Positions 34,595 to 44,734 of a DNA stretch of 64,000 bases are shown piece by piece. Location: NCBI GenBank assembly GCA_028571685.1, contig CM053140.1, forward strand, positions 147,483,701-147,547,700, read 5' to 3'. Made by a program: the position numbers and the translations under genes. Under the pieces are notes generated by a model. That model did no database searches. It was not told the DNA's origin and was given only the letters and a program-made list of their open reading frames with translations. The stretch comes from Heterohyrax brucei (taxonomy: Eukaryota; Chordata; Mammalia; Hyracoidea; Procaviidae). The stretch's first letter is position 1. Each line of letters begins with the position of its first letter.

Positions 34595-36140
34595 CCTTTG
34601 ATGCTCCCTGAGTCGTTTAGTATTTTATCTATAGAATCTTTCACTATTGTAACTTGAGGCTCGAATTTTTCATTCAGTTCTTTCAGCTTGAGAAATGCAG
34701 AATATCTCTTCCCTTTCAGTTTTCTGTTTCCAACTCTTTGCTACACATTTATTATACTTTATTTTGTCTTCTCAAGCTGTCCTTTGAAATCTTCTGTTCA
34801 GTTCTTTTACTTTGTCATCCCTTCCTTTTGCTTTAGCTACTCAACATTCGAGAGCAAGTTTCAGAGTCTCTTTTGACATCCAATTTGGTCTTCTCTTTCT
34901 TTCCTGTCTTTTTAATGACTTCTTGCTTTCTTCATGGATGATGTCTTTGATGTCATTCCACAATTCATCTGGTCTTGGTCGTTAGTGTTCAGCACATCAG
35001 GTCTCTGTACTCAGGTGGGATATACTCAGGGTCATACTTTAACTCTCATGGATTTGTTTTAATTTTCTTCAGTTTCCATTTGAATTTGCGTATGAGCAAT
35101 TGATGGTCTTTGCCACAGTCAGCACCTGCTCTTGTTCTGACTACTGATATGGGGCTTTTCCATAGTCTTTTTTCACAGATGTAGTCTTGATTCCAGTGTA
35201 TTCCTTCTGGTAAGGTCCATGTGTACAGTACAGTACAGTAGCTATTTGTGTTGGTTAAAAGGTATTTGCAGTGAAGAAGTTGCTAGTCTTGCAAAATTCT
35301 GTTGTGTGAGCTCCTGCATCATTTCTTCACCAAGGCTGTACTTTCTGATACCAATTCTTCTTTGTTTCCAACTTTTGCATTCCAATCATCAGTAATTTTG
35401 AATGCATCCTGAGTGCATAGTCAATCAGTTTTGGACTGCCAAAGCTAGTAAAAATTTTCAGTTCTTCATCTTTGGCCTTAGTGGTTGGTATGTAAATTTG
35501 AATAATAGTCATATTAACTGGCCTTCCTTGTAGGTATATGTACATTATCTTATCATTGACACCATTGTACTTCAGGACAGATCTTAAAATGTTCTTTTTG
35601 ATGATGAATGCAGCACCATTCCTTTTCAGGTTTTCATTCCCAGCATAGTAGACCATGATTGTCTGATTCAAAACAACCAACTGTGGTCCATTTCAGCCAA
35701 CTAATGCCTAAGAAATCAATGTTTATGCATTCTGTGTTCCGATCATTAGTGGACATTTGCAGCTGTTTCTTCTCCTTTTGAGTGTGCCACATCAGCAAAT
35801 GAAGATCCTGAAGGCTTCGTACTCCATCCATGTTGTTAAGGTTGACTCTAGTTTGAAGAGACAGTTCTTTCCCAGTAGTCTTCTGAGTGCTTTGCAACCT
35901 AAGGGGCTCATTTTCTGGCACTATATCTGACAGAGCTCTGCTGCTATTCACAGGGTTTTCACTGGCTAGTTCTTTTCTGAAGTAGATTTCTGGGTCCTTC
36001 TACCTATCCTGTCTTAGTCTGGAAGCTCAGATGAAACCTGTCCACTGTAGGTGACCCTGCTGGCACCTAAATACCAGTGACATAGTTTCTGGCATGACAG
36101 CACTATGCAAGCCCCAACAGTACAACAAACTGACAGACAA
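34595..36140 (-). mobile_element. RTE/BovB-type LINE, 5' half (endonuclease)
   Basis: This is the 5' part of the RTE interrupted by the L1. The endonuclease region is readable in antisense at 35327-35680 (GRPVNMTIIQIYIPTTKAKD and NGAAFIIKKNI, with stops elsewhere). The N-terminal part is at 35634-35951. The 5' end ('...tgttgtactgttggggcttgc' on the minus strand, 36095-36140) lines up with the start of the plus-strand RTE at 13160. Confidence 0.9.
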
Positions 36141-36422
36141 GTGGAGGGAATTAATGAACATATATAAGTGTATGCCAATAATGTAATGGAAGTCATGTTT
36201 ACTTCAATTATTGTACATAATATTTAAAAAAATTGCTATTGACTTGAACTCGTTAATGTAATCAATGTCCTTGAACTGTACACTTAAAAATGGTAAAAAT
36301 GGCTAGTATTTTGTTATATATGTTTTACCATAATAAAGTTTAAAATAAGAAAATCATGCCTTTGCCCAAAATTTCAACCCTTATAAATCAGTGATCACTT
36401 TTTTTTCTCTCTCAACTTATAG
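36141..36422. other. Old repeat tail and one copy of a direct repeat
   Basis: 'gaactgtacacttaaaaatggt...ttaccataataaag' is the tail of an old LINE or DNA element. A segment at 36191-36255 recurs 750 bp downstream at 36941-37023. It ends in a pyrimidine tract and TATAG (36400-36422), the acceptor of the exon-like unit that follows. Confidence 0.45.
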
Positions 36423-36667
36423 ATGCTTCCTATAAGGATAACTGTTCCAATGAAGCCGTGCTATATGCCTTAAAAAAGAATGTGGTGTCTATCATACTGA
36501 CTCAATCAAAAGAGATGGCTATGAATGTATGTTGGGAGAAGTCATCCAAGAGAGTGACATGAAATGTGAGGATTTCTGGATCATCACAAAGTTGTGGCTT
36601 CATGACTGTGGCTTAGCTAACACTACAGTCTTGTCAAGAGACCTGCAGATGGCTTTGCATAGAGTAC
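36423..36667 (+). pseudogene. Aldo-keto reductase exon relic
   Basis: Aldo-keto reductases are NADPH-dependent carbonyl reductases with a TIM-barrel fold. After a clear acceptor tract (AG at 36421-36422) the plus strand reads ASYKDNCSNEAVLYALK, then, after a frameshift in the A6 run at 36472-36477, CGVYHTDSIKRDGYECMLGE and EDFWIITKLW. This matches the family block around HIDTAxxYG...GE, then TKLW. The Asp (of HxD) and the Lys (of TKLW) of the catalytic tetrad are kept, but the tetrad Tyr position, five residues after the Asp, is Asp. A consensus donor GTAAGT lies at 36668-36673. No further exon was recognised nearby. The frameshift and lost Tyr point to a dead unitary or duplicate gene. The subfamily is not certain; it looks nearer the glyoxal-reductase-like vertebrate AKRs than AKR1C. 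Confidence 0.6.
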
Positions 36668-36673
36668 GTAAGT

Positions 36674-36990
36674 ATGCCTTGCAGATATCTTCAGTCATTA
36701 TCATCTGAGGTTCAGCCATTTTTAAAATGGCTGAAAGTTAAATTATTAAATAAAATTTAATAATTCTGTAATGCTGTGTGAATCTACTTTACAAGATTAG
36801 GAAGTAAATCACAAAGTCAACTATCTTAGGTATGATTTTTCAATCATTGCTTATATCTTTGTAAGTTTCTGTTGTAGTTATTTTATAATCTTTTAGATCA
36901 CATCTGCCCTTAAGTGGTCATTTGTCTTTATGTCTGTGTATGTCATGTTTACTTCAGTTATTGTATGTAATATTTAATAAATAAATAAAT
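36674..36990. other. Single-copy DNA with the second direct-repeat copy
   Basis: No gene beyond the exon relic. The unit 'gtcatgtttacttcagttattgta' begins at 36942 and matches 36192 at a 750-bp offset. Confidence 0.4.
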
Positions 36991-37137
36991 AACTTTGTTG
37001 CCATTGACTCCAACTCATAGTGACCTTAGAAGACAGAATAGAACTGCCTGGTAGAGTTTCCAAGGCACACCTGGCGAATTCAACTGCTGACCTTTTGGTT
37101 AGCAGCCAGGCTTAACCACTATGCCATCAGGATTTGT
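36991..37137 (-). mobile_element. AfroSINE, antisense
   Basis: It has the tail 'gttgccattgactccaactcatagtgacc', body 'gtagagtttccaagg', B-box region 'gaattcaactgctgacc' and head 'ctatgccatcaggattt'. It faces the sense SINE that follows, forming a head-to-head inverted pair. Confidence 0.88.
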
Positions 37138-37149
37138 GGTGTAAAATAT

Positions 37150-37316
37150 TACTGGAAATTCTGTAGTGGTTAAGAGTTACATATGCTAACAAAAAGGTCA
37201 GTAGTTTGAATCCACCAACCACTCCTTGGAAACCCTATGGGGTAGTTCTATTCTGTCCTATAAGGTTGTCATGAGTTGGTATCTACTTAATGGCAGTGAG
37301 TTTGGGATTTTTTTTG
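37150..37316 (+). mobile_element. AfroSINE, sense
   Basis: The family layout runs from 'tactggaaattctgtagtgg' to 'gagttggtatctacttaatggcagtgagtttggg'. It pairs in inverted orientation with 36991-37137. Confidence 0.88.
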
Positions 37317-37319
37317 GCA

Positions 37320-38125
37320 AGTGATATAGCATAAAACACAATCAGTCTTTCACAGTTTCACCTTTAATTGAGAGCACTAACTCTCTGTTTTTCTCCTGTG
37401 CCTAATTATAAGAACTGACAAAATCTTACATGCCCTGTGCCTTGGAGATGGAATCTGCCACGGATCAGAGGCTAATCCTTAGCTGTACAGGTTAAGAAAC
37501 TCAGTTGACCCACAAATTAACCAAATATTGTTTCTTAAACAAAATGCTATGATCTATGCATTATAACAATGTGCATTTATCTTGTCATTTTGAATAAAGA
37601 CTATGACATCATAGTCAAGATGATTTATTATATTAGCATATTAAATCTAGTATGTAGAATCACAGAGAGCCCTAAGACCTCAATGAATATATGTGTAAAG
37701 AGCAGTACATTAGAAATAAAGAGCTGGCTTTCTAATCTCAGCTTTGCTGAGATTATTTCTGTATTTAGTTTTACTGATATTATTTATGTATATTTGAGAT
37801 TAGTCTAAATTCTCTGGGCCTTAGTTTCTTTGTCTATAAATTTAGGAGACTTCCTGCAATACTTCCTTAAATAATCTAAAGGAATTGGAGAAGATGGTAG
37901 AGAGTTTTAGAAGCCCCTCCCTTTCCTTTTTGTTTTATCAATCATAGATCTAGAAAAATCCAATTTTAGCCTTGCTCATTAATTTAGATTTAATCTTAAC
38001 CTCTCAACAGGGTGACTGAATTATCTATAGTTGACAGACGTAAGATTTCATAAAAGTAGAAAAGCTTATTAGACTTTAGAGTCAGATGAACTTGGATTTG
38101 AATTTTTGCTTGCCTAGCCTTTCTG
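37320..38125. other. Single-copy DNA with a MIR-like remnant
   Basis: 37700-37860 has the MIR pattern ending 'gggccttagtttctttgtctataaa'. The remainder is unassigned, with no gene signal. Confidence 0.4.
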
Positions 38126-38297
38126 TGGAAACTCTGGTGGCATAGTAGTTAAGCGCTACAGCTGCTATCCAAAAGGCTGGCAGTTTGAATCCACCAAGTG
38201 CTGCTTGGAAACTCTGTGAAACAGTTCTACTGTGTCCTGCAGGGTCCCTGTGAGTTGGAATTGACTCAACAGCAGTGGATTTGGTTTTTAGCTTTTC
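38126..38297 (+). mobile_element. AfroSINE
   Basis: A well-kept copy: 'ggaaactctggtggcatagtagttaag', 'gcagtttgaatccacca', tail 'gagttggaattgactcaacagcagtgg', T-rich end. Confidence 0.92.
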
Positions 38298-38357
38298 TGT
38301 ATGGTTCAGTTTTCTTATCTGAAAAAACCCAAAGTATTCTTTTAAAAGTAACTTGTA

Positions 38358-38545
38358 ATTGTTGTTGTTGTTGTTAGGTGCCATCAAGTCAGTTCCGACT
38401 CACAATGACCTTATGTACAACGGAATGAAACACCACCTTTCCCTGTGTCGTGCACATAATTATTTTGCTTGAGCCCATTGTTGCAGACATTGTGTCAGTC
38501 CATCTCGTTGAGGGTCTTTCTCTTTCTCTTCGACCCTCTACTAAG
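38358..38545 (-). mobile_element. RTE 3'-end fragment
   Basis: It begins with a GTT triplet run (38361-38376) followed by 'aggtgccatcaagtcagttccgactcacaatgacc'. The order matches 29255-29420 of the longer RTE. It is strongly 5' truncated. Confidence 0.85.
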
Positions 38546-38661
38546 CAACTCATAATTGTACCTATTGTATTTAGGTATTTATTTGACTGCTGATTAATTT
38601 CGAAGAAGAATGCATTAAAATATCTTTAGCGTAGCTGAATATTTTACAGGAGTTTATTCAC

Positions 38662-38817
38662 TGTACCCATTGATGTCAAGTTGATTCTGACTCATAGCAA
38701 CTCCATGGGACATGGTAGAACTGCCCTCACAGGGATTCCAAGGAGTGGCTGGTGGATATGACCTGCTCACGTTTTGATCAGCAGCCATGGCATTTAACTG
38801 CTATGCCACCAGGTCTC
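38662..38817 (-). mobile_element. AfroSINE, antisense
   Basis: Tail 'attgatgtcaagttgattctgactcatagcaac' through head 'gctatgccaccaggt'. Confidence 0.85.
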
Positions 38818-38819
38818 TA

Positions 38820-39515
38820 TCTTATTCACTGTATTTAACACAGATTCATTAAACAGGTGTGTATTGAGCAACTGTTATATACAAGGTGCTGCCGATATAC
38901 TGAGATGAATTCTGACCTCAAGGAGCATGTAGTATAGTAAGAACAGTAGGGAGTATTCACATACACTTTGTACAAATGGAAAGTGAATTATGCTGAGAGA
39001 AAGTACCAATAAATTATGTGGTTCTGGAGAATGAGAACTGGAACTCTGACCCTCTTTATTCAGGGACCAGAGAGAGAAAAATCAAGAGTAGCAACAGGGA
39101 GCTGATTTTAGAAACCTTGTCTAACACGAATCTTGAAACCAAGGACACTTTGAAAAATAAGTTCAGGAGATGAAGAAAAGAAAAAGCCCGGGGCCTGAGG
39201 CAGAGTCAGGAAGTTAGAACTGCCTAGGGAAACCAAGGTTCTCAGTAGGTGTAGCCAGAGGCTGTGTTTGTGAAAAGGGAAGCAGCTTCTAATTAAATGC
39301 ATCTAGTGAGTCCTGTCAGGAAGAAGTAGCTCTTGAGGATGCAAGGCTAGTTTGGAAAAGATAGGAGAGTTTAGAGGAGGGAGAGAGTCATAAGCATCTT
39401 ACAAATGTCCTGTGATCATCTTTAGGAACATCTGTTACCACTGCTCTAGTGGTTATAGTGATAGCATTTGTACTAGTAGTAATTTGTTAACATTTATTGG
39501 GCACTAAACCAAACC
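38820..39515. other. L2/MIR-like remnant and single-copy DNA
   Basis: 38830-38960 looks L2/MIR-like ('gtgtattgagcaactgttatatacaaggtgctg'). 38960-39515 is unassigned, purine-rich, with no gene seen. Confidence 0.35.
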
Positions 39516-39518
39516 AGG

Positions 39519-39675
39519 AAACCCTGGTGGCGTAGTGAGTAAGTGCTATGTTTACCAACCGAAAGGTCAACATTTCGAATCCACCAGGTGCTCCTTGGAA
39601 ACTCTATGGAGCAGTTCTACTCTGTCCTATAGGATTGCTATGAGTCAGAATCAACTCAACAGCAGTGGGTTTAAA
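39519..39675 (+). mobile_element. AfroSINE
   Basis: It has the head 'ggaaaccctggtggcgtagtg' and a complete body and tail. It is followed tail to tail by an antisense copy. Confidence 0.92.
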
Positions 39676-39765
39676 CCAAACCAGATCCATTGCTGTTGAG
39701 TTGATTCTGACTTACAAAGCCCTAGGAGATAGAGTAACTGCCTGCCCTGTAGGGTTTCCAAGATT
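39676..39765 (-). mobile_element. Truncated AfroSINE, antisense
   Basis: Only the tail and half the body are present ('ccattgctgttgagttgattctgacttac ... ccctgtagggtttccaag'). It is tail to tail with the preceding copy, so the two form an inverted repeat of about 90 bp per arm. Confidence 0.85.
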
Positions 39766-39769
39766 TCTT

Positions 39770-41025
39770 TTCTTTTGTAATGGAACCCCATATGAGCATT
39801 ATGTTTTATGTGTCAACCTGTTATTTTGCCAAAAGATGACTTGAGTGTAGTTTAAATTCAAATTTTAAATATCCCAGGGCAATAGTGTCAGGGAGTCCTC
39901 CAGTCTCAAGTGGTCCAGTAAGTCTGTATGTTTTAGGAGTTTGAATTCTTTGTTTTTCTGCTGTCGTATCAGGGTCCGTTATTCTGACCCTAGTCAGAAC
40001 TGTTAGTAGTAGTAGCCAGGCACTATCTAGTTCTTCTGGTCTCAGGGTAGATGACGGTGTGGCTGCTGTAGTCTTTTAGCCCTGTAGGCTAGTTTCTTTT
40101 TTGAAACTTTGACTTCTTTCTTTCTCTTCTGCTCCTAACAAATAGAAACTAGTAGTTGTATCTTAGATGGCCATTCAAAAGCTTTTAAGAAGCCAGATAT
40201 TACGTACTTCACTAGGATGAAAAACATGAACTTTGTGATGCCAGTTGACTGAATTGTCCCATATTTGGCACCATTCTTAATACTTGCAATGAGCGCAGTA
40301 CGTATTTATTGAATGAGTGAATAAATGAAGACTGTATGTTAACCGTAGAATAGACATATTATAGGAAATTTTTTGCCTATACAGTAACCTTCTGTGTGAA
40401 TTTAAAGCCCTGGACTGTATCTTCTTCATTCCATAGTGCCTAGCATATTACTTTTCCTGGTTGTAGGTGACAGAAAAATGTTGGTTGAATGAATGATTGA
40501 GTCAGTGAGAGCTCGTTCTGTCTCCAACACAAAGAAATTTTGTTATACCAACAAGGAAAATTCTTGTTAATAATCTTAATGTAAATACCCATACTGATTG
40601 CCAAGAAAGAAAAATAACATCTCTGACTTACCACTATGAATGTAAGACTTCCTTTGCCTTTCATTTCCTCTGTTACCACAACCACCACCAAACAGAGAAA
40701 AGCAGAACTTTTGGGAGATGTCAGGGGGATATTTTCTATAATGGTTTGCATTGTCAGCAGCTAAACTATTTTGAAATTCAGTATCATTACATAAAGCCCA
40801 GAAAGTGACTTTTAGAAGAGTCATCAAACTTTTACAACTGTGACACAGATTTGATCAAAATGTGTCTTTCTCCTTTCTCATGTCTCCTCAACCCAAATTA
40901 TTTTTCTGTGTTTTCATCTTTTTGCAATTTGGGAAGGCCTTCAAGCTCTTTATCCTATAGTTCTCTGATTATAAAACTCTGTGACATTCCAAAGAAACAA
41001 GTCTACGCTCTAGCATGTTAAATTT
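39770..41025. other. Single-copy DNA, no gene seen
   Basis: 40010-40080 ('gtagccaggcactatctagttcttctggtctc') resembles a small L1 3'UTR piece in antisense. The 83- and 103-codon minus-strand frames (40440-40827) overlap each other in different frames and show no domain. Confidence 0.35.
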
Positions 41026-41029
41026 GCAT

Positions 41030-41150
41030 GTACCTGTTGCTATTGAGATGACTCCCACTCAAAGTAACCCTGGAAGACAGAGTAGAAGTACCCCATAGGG
41101 TTTTCACACAAGGAGTGGTGGATTGGAACAGGCAAGCTTTTGGTTAAGAG
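41030..41150 (-). mobile_element. AfroSINE, antisense, diverged
   Basis: 'gttgctattgagatgactcccactcaaagtaaccctgg' through 'gcaagcttttggttaagagcag'. The head is lost. Confidence 0.75.
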
Positions 41151-41435
41151 CAGTCAACTTCTTAACCTAATTTATTACCTGTGGCTATTTATTTGTTTTC
41201 CTAATAGTATATTTAGAAAGTTATTTATATTATCTGTCTCTATCATTAAGTTAAAAATATTTGAAGGCAGAGACTTTGTCCTGTTCATTTTAGAACCCTC
41301 AAAGCCTTCCATAGGACCTGGTACAGAGTTAGTGTTCAATATGTATTTATTTAATCAGTAAACTCTTTCTTTCTTACTGAGTTTTCTCCAAGCTGTAATG
41401 GCTTTTTTTTTTGTTGCATTCAAAGTAAGTATTCA

Positions 41436-42802
41436 GCCAGGTGACAGGCTTGTGTGGGATGCCATCTAGTTCCACTGGGAGTCAGAGTCATCCGCATGGA
41501 AGCCTCAGCTTGACCTAATTCCTGGGCTAGGAAGCAGTGCCTATCCAGAAGAGACCGCTTTTCCAGCAAAAAAGCAAAATTCTACACAGTATCGCCTACA
41601 GCTGGGGCCTTACAGCAGAGGCCAGCAGGGCAGTACCATTTTTATATTTTGAGCTAGTTTATAACATCTGAGGTTCAATATAGAGGTGTTTACTTTGCCA
41701 ACTGGGAAAAGGGACATATACACCTGAAATCCTAACTGACTTGGAAGTTGACAGATACTTTTTACTTCTCATTTAAGACAGCCTAGAGAAATAAGTGTGG
41801 TCCATCTTCACAGCATCTCTCCCAGCTTCTGCTGACCTTCATGAGCCCAAAAGGCAACAAATGTTAGAGAAATTGGTAACCCAGAAATCACCCGTGGCAT
41901 CAGAAGACCCCCCCCAAAGAAAGCACCTCAGATCTCCCCAGACAAAGAAGCTTTTCTGAGACTATCAGAAGGTGAATACAGAAGAATTATATAGAGAGCC
42001 CTCCTAGACCTTATGCAAATGCAGCAGAGCAAAATGAAAAATTAAGCAAGCTGTTAGATCTGATGGAACACCAGTACTCTGAAATCCAGCAAATCAAGAA
42101 CAAAATCAAAGAGATAGAAACTTGAATTCAAAACCAAGAAAACAGAATGGAACAAATGGAAAAGAAACTTTCTGATTTGGAAAGCAGAGCTACTGATACC
42201 ACCATCTATGAGAAGAAATCAGAAAAAAGAAACAAAAATGAAGAAGCATTAAGAAGCATGTGGGACTCTATTAAGATGAACAATTTATGATTATTGAACA
42301 GGGCGAGACACCTGAGAACACAGAGAGTACTGTTTCTGAGCTGCTGACAGAAAACTTCCCAGAGGTTATGAAAGAAGAAAATATAGATATCCAAGATACA
42401 TATCAAATACCACCCAATATAGATCTCAAAAGAAAGACTCCAAGACATATTATAATCAGGCTTAACAAAATGAAACATAAGCAGAAACTCTTAAAGGCAG
42501 CAAGACTCAAGGCAAAGCTAACATTCAGAGGGAAACCCTGTAGGCTTTCATTGGATTTCTCAGCAGAAATGATGCTGGCATGGAGACAGTGGCATGACAC
42601 ATTGCAGGAGTAGAACTTCCAACCAAGAATCGTATATCCTGCAAAACTGTCTTTCAGATATGAAAATGAAACCAAGACATTCGCAGATAAACAGAAACTC
42701 AGAGGCTTTGTACAAACCAAACCAAAGCTACAAGAAACACTGAAATAATCTCTTGGCTGGGAAGAACAAAACCGTTAACTTTGTATTTTAGAAAGACACA
42801 TT
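41436..42802 (+). mobile_element. L1 copy with partial 5'UTR and ORF1 only, in an 18-bp target duplication
   Basis: The copy begins inside the L1 5'UTR (equivalent to about 21205 of the full-length copy). It runs through ORF1 (about 41890-42780) and stops about 20-25 bases after the ORF1 stop, with no ORF2, no 3'UTR and no poly-A. It is flanked by ATTCAA(A/G)GTAAGTA(T/C)TCA at 41418-41435 and 42803-42820, 16 of 18 matching. The flanks show this is the whole inserted unit, not a deletion remnant. ORF1 is broken: a stop follows 'atagaaactt' near 42123, and the RRM and C-terminal frame is open at 42287-42613. The organisation is that of half-L1 (HAL1-like) elements. Confidence 0.87.
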
Positions 42803-42820
42803 ATTCAAGGTAAGTACTCA

Positions 42821-43429
42821 ATGTGTTCTGTTCTATTTTGTAACAAGAAAGTAGTATTTGCTTTAATTCCTTCAGTATTCCTGAAAACTGATGGAAACCG
42901 GAATTTATTTTTTATATTTCACAAGCAGAAAAATACAATTATCTTTAATGATGAAAAGCAAAACTTGAATTGTCCTACAAAAGAAATACACCATTTAGTT
43001 ACTATAATTTTAAATATTCTGTGTTTTATTACAGAAAATTTATTGTCTATTTTTTTATTAACACATCTTTTTCTACCAATATAATAAAAACTTTTCACTG
43101 AGCATTTCATAGGTGTAGATCAACCTCTAGATACCAGATTCATGTTGCAGTCAGTTTTATATTTATAAATTTTATTTTTTAAATAAAAAAAAATCTTTGT
43201 TTTTTTTGGCTATACAGGCAATTCAAGTTTGTTGCAACAATTAAACCATTATAATATTTAACACAAATACCAACAATAAATTCTGTTGATAGTTTGGTGT
43301 ATGTTCCTAGAGTATTTTGTATGGATTTATTGACATGGAAGAATGTTGTTATAGTTATTTTTGGTACAAAGTAAATTAATGAATTGAGTCATACTATACA
43401 TACTATTTTGTAGTTTGCTGTATTTCCTT
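42821..43429. other. AT-rich DNA, no gene seen
   Basis: An 87-codon plus-strand frame (42821-43084) is hydrophobic and AT-driven. No family is recognised. Confidence 0.35.
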
Positions 43430-44730
43430 GAATAATGTATTAAATCTTTTATTACAGTGAAAATATACACAATAAAATACACAGCAGTTCAATAGTTTTT
43501 GCAAGTACAGTTGAGAGACAGTAATTTCATTCTTCAGTTTGCACAACCCTTCTTGCTTTTTCTAGATTATCCTACCACTGTTAACATGCATTCAGTGCAC
43601 CCTAAGCAAAAACTCCCTTTTTCTCCCTTCCTCCTACTCCTAGTAACCACTAATAATTTGGAAAGTTTTATATATTTACTTCATATAAGTAAAACCATAC
43701 AGTGTTTATCCTTTTGTGATTGACATTTTTCTCAGTGTAATGTTTTCTAGGTTCATCAGTGTTGTGACATGCATCAGGACTTCATTCCTGTTTATAGTCA
43801 AGTGATACTCCATTGTGTGCATATACCACATTTTGTTTATCCATTCATAAGTTAATGGATATTTTGGTTGTTTCCACCTTTTGGCTATTGTAAGTAGTAC
43901 TGCAAGGTATAGTGGTACACATATGACTCTCTGCCATGAGGTCTTTTGGCTGTCTACCTACGAATGGAATTGCTGGATCATTTGGTAGTTCTGTGTGCAA
44001 CTTTTTGAAGAACCACCAAACTGTTTTCCACAGTAGCTACACCAGTTTACATCCCAACCAGCAATAGATGTGGGTTCCCCTTTCTCCACACCCTTGCCAA
44101 TATGTAATATTTCCTTTTTTTTTTTTAAATCATTTGCCATTCTAGTCGGAGTGAGATGGTGTCTCATTTGGCTTCAACTTACATCTCCCTAATGGTCAGT
44201 GACTTTAAGCAACATTTCATGTGTTTGTTGACCATTTGAATATCCCCTTTGGTAATATGCCTGTTCTTTTGCACACTTTTTTCGATTGGGTTATTTGTCT
44301 TTTTTTGTTGTTGTAGCAGTATTTTATGAATTTTGGATACTAGGCCCTTATAGGAAACCCTGGTGGCATAGTGATTAAGTGCTATGACTGCTAATCAAAA
44401 AGCAGTTTGAATCCCCCAGGTACTCCTTGGAAACTATGCAGCAACTCTACTGTGTTCTATAGGGTTGCTATGAGTAGGAATTGACTCAATGGTAGTAGGT
44501 TTGTTGGGTTTTGTTGTTGTTTAATTTTTATTATATGACTTTGATGGGCAAAAGTATTTAATTTTTATGAGATCCCATTTATTTATTGCTGCTCCTCCAT
44601 TTTTGTTGTCATATTTGATAGCCCATCACAAAAAAGAAAATGAAAAAAAAAAATAGGTCCCATAGCTTCACCTCTCCATTTTCTTCTAAGAATTTTATGG
44701 TTTTGGGTTTCCTTGATCCATTTCCGACGT
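43430..44730 (-). mobile_element. Old L1 (L1M-like) 3' end
   Basis: In antisense it shows the common mammalian L1 3' pattern: 'tccattgtgtgcatataccacattttgtttatccattcat', 'aatggaattgctggatcatttgg', 'ggagtgagatggtgtctca'. A SINE (44352-44520) interrupts it. It is far more diverged than the L1s of the main families here. Confidence 0.8.
44352..44520 (+). mobile_element. AfroSINE inside the old L1
   Basis: Head 'ggaaaccctggtggcatagtg', tail 'gagtaggaattgactcaatgg', ending in GTT units. A five- to ten-base deletion removes part of the A-box to B-box spacing ('caaaaagcagtttgaatccc'). Confidence 0.9.
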
Positions 44731-44734
44731 GTCT

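Noticed and set aside
42795..42826. Donor-like AAGGTAAGT after the ORF1-only L1
   Set aside because: The motif is part of the target-site duplication, also present at 41418-41435, and has no exon attached.
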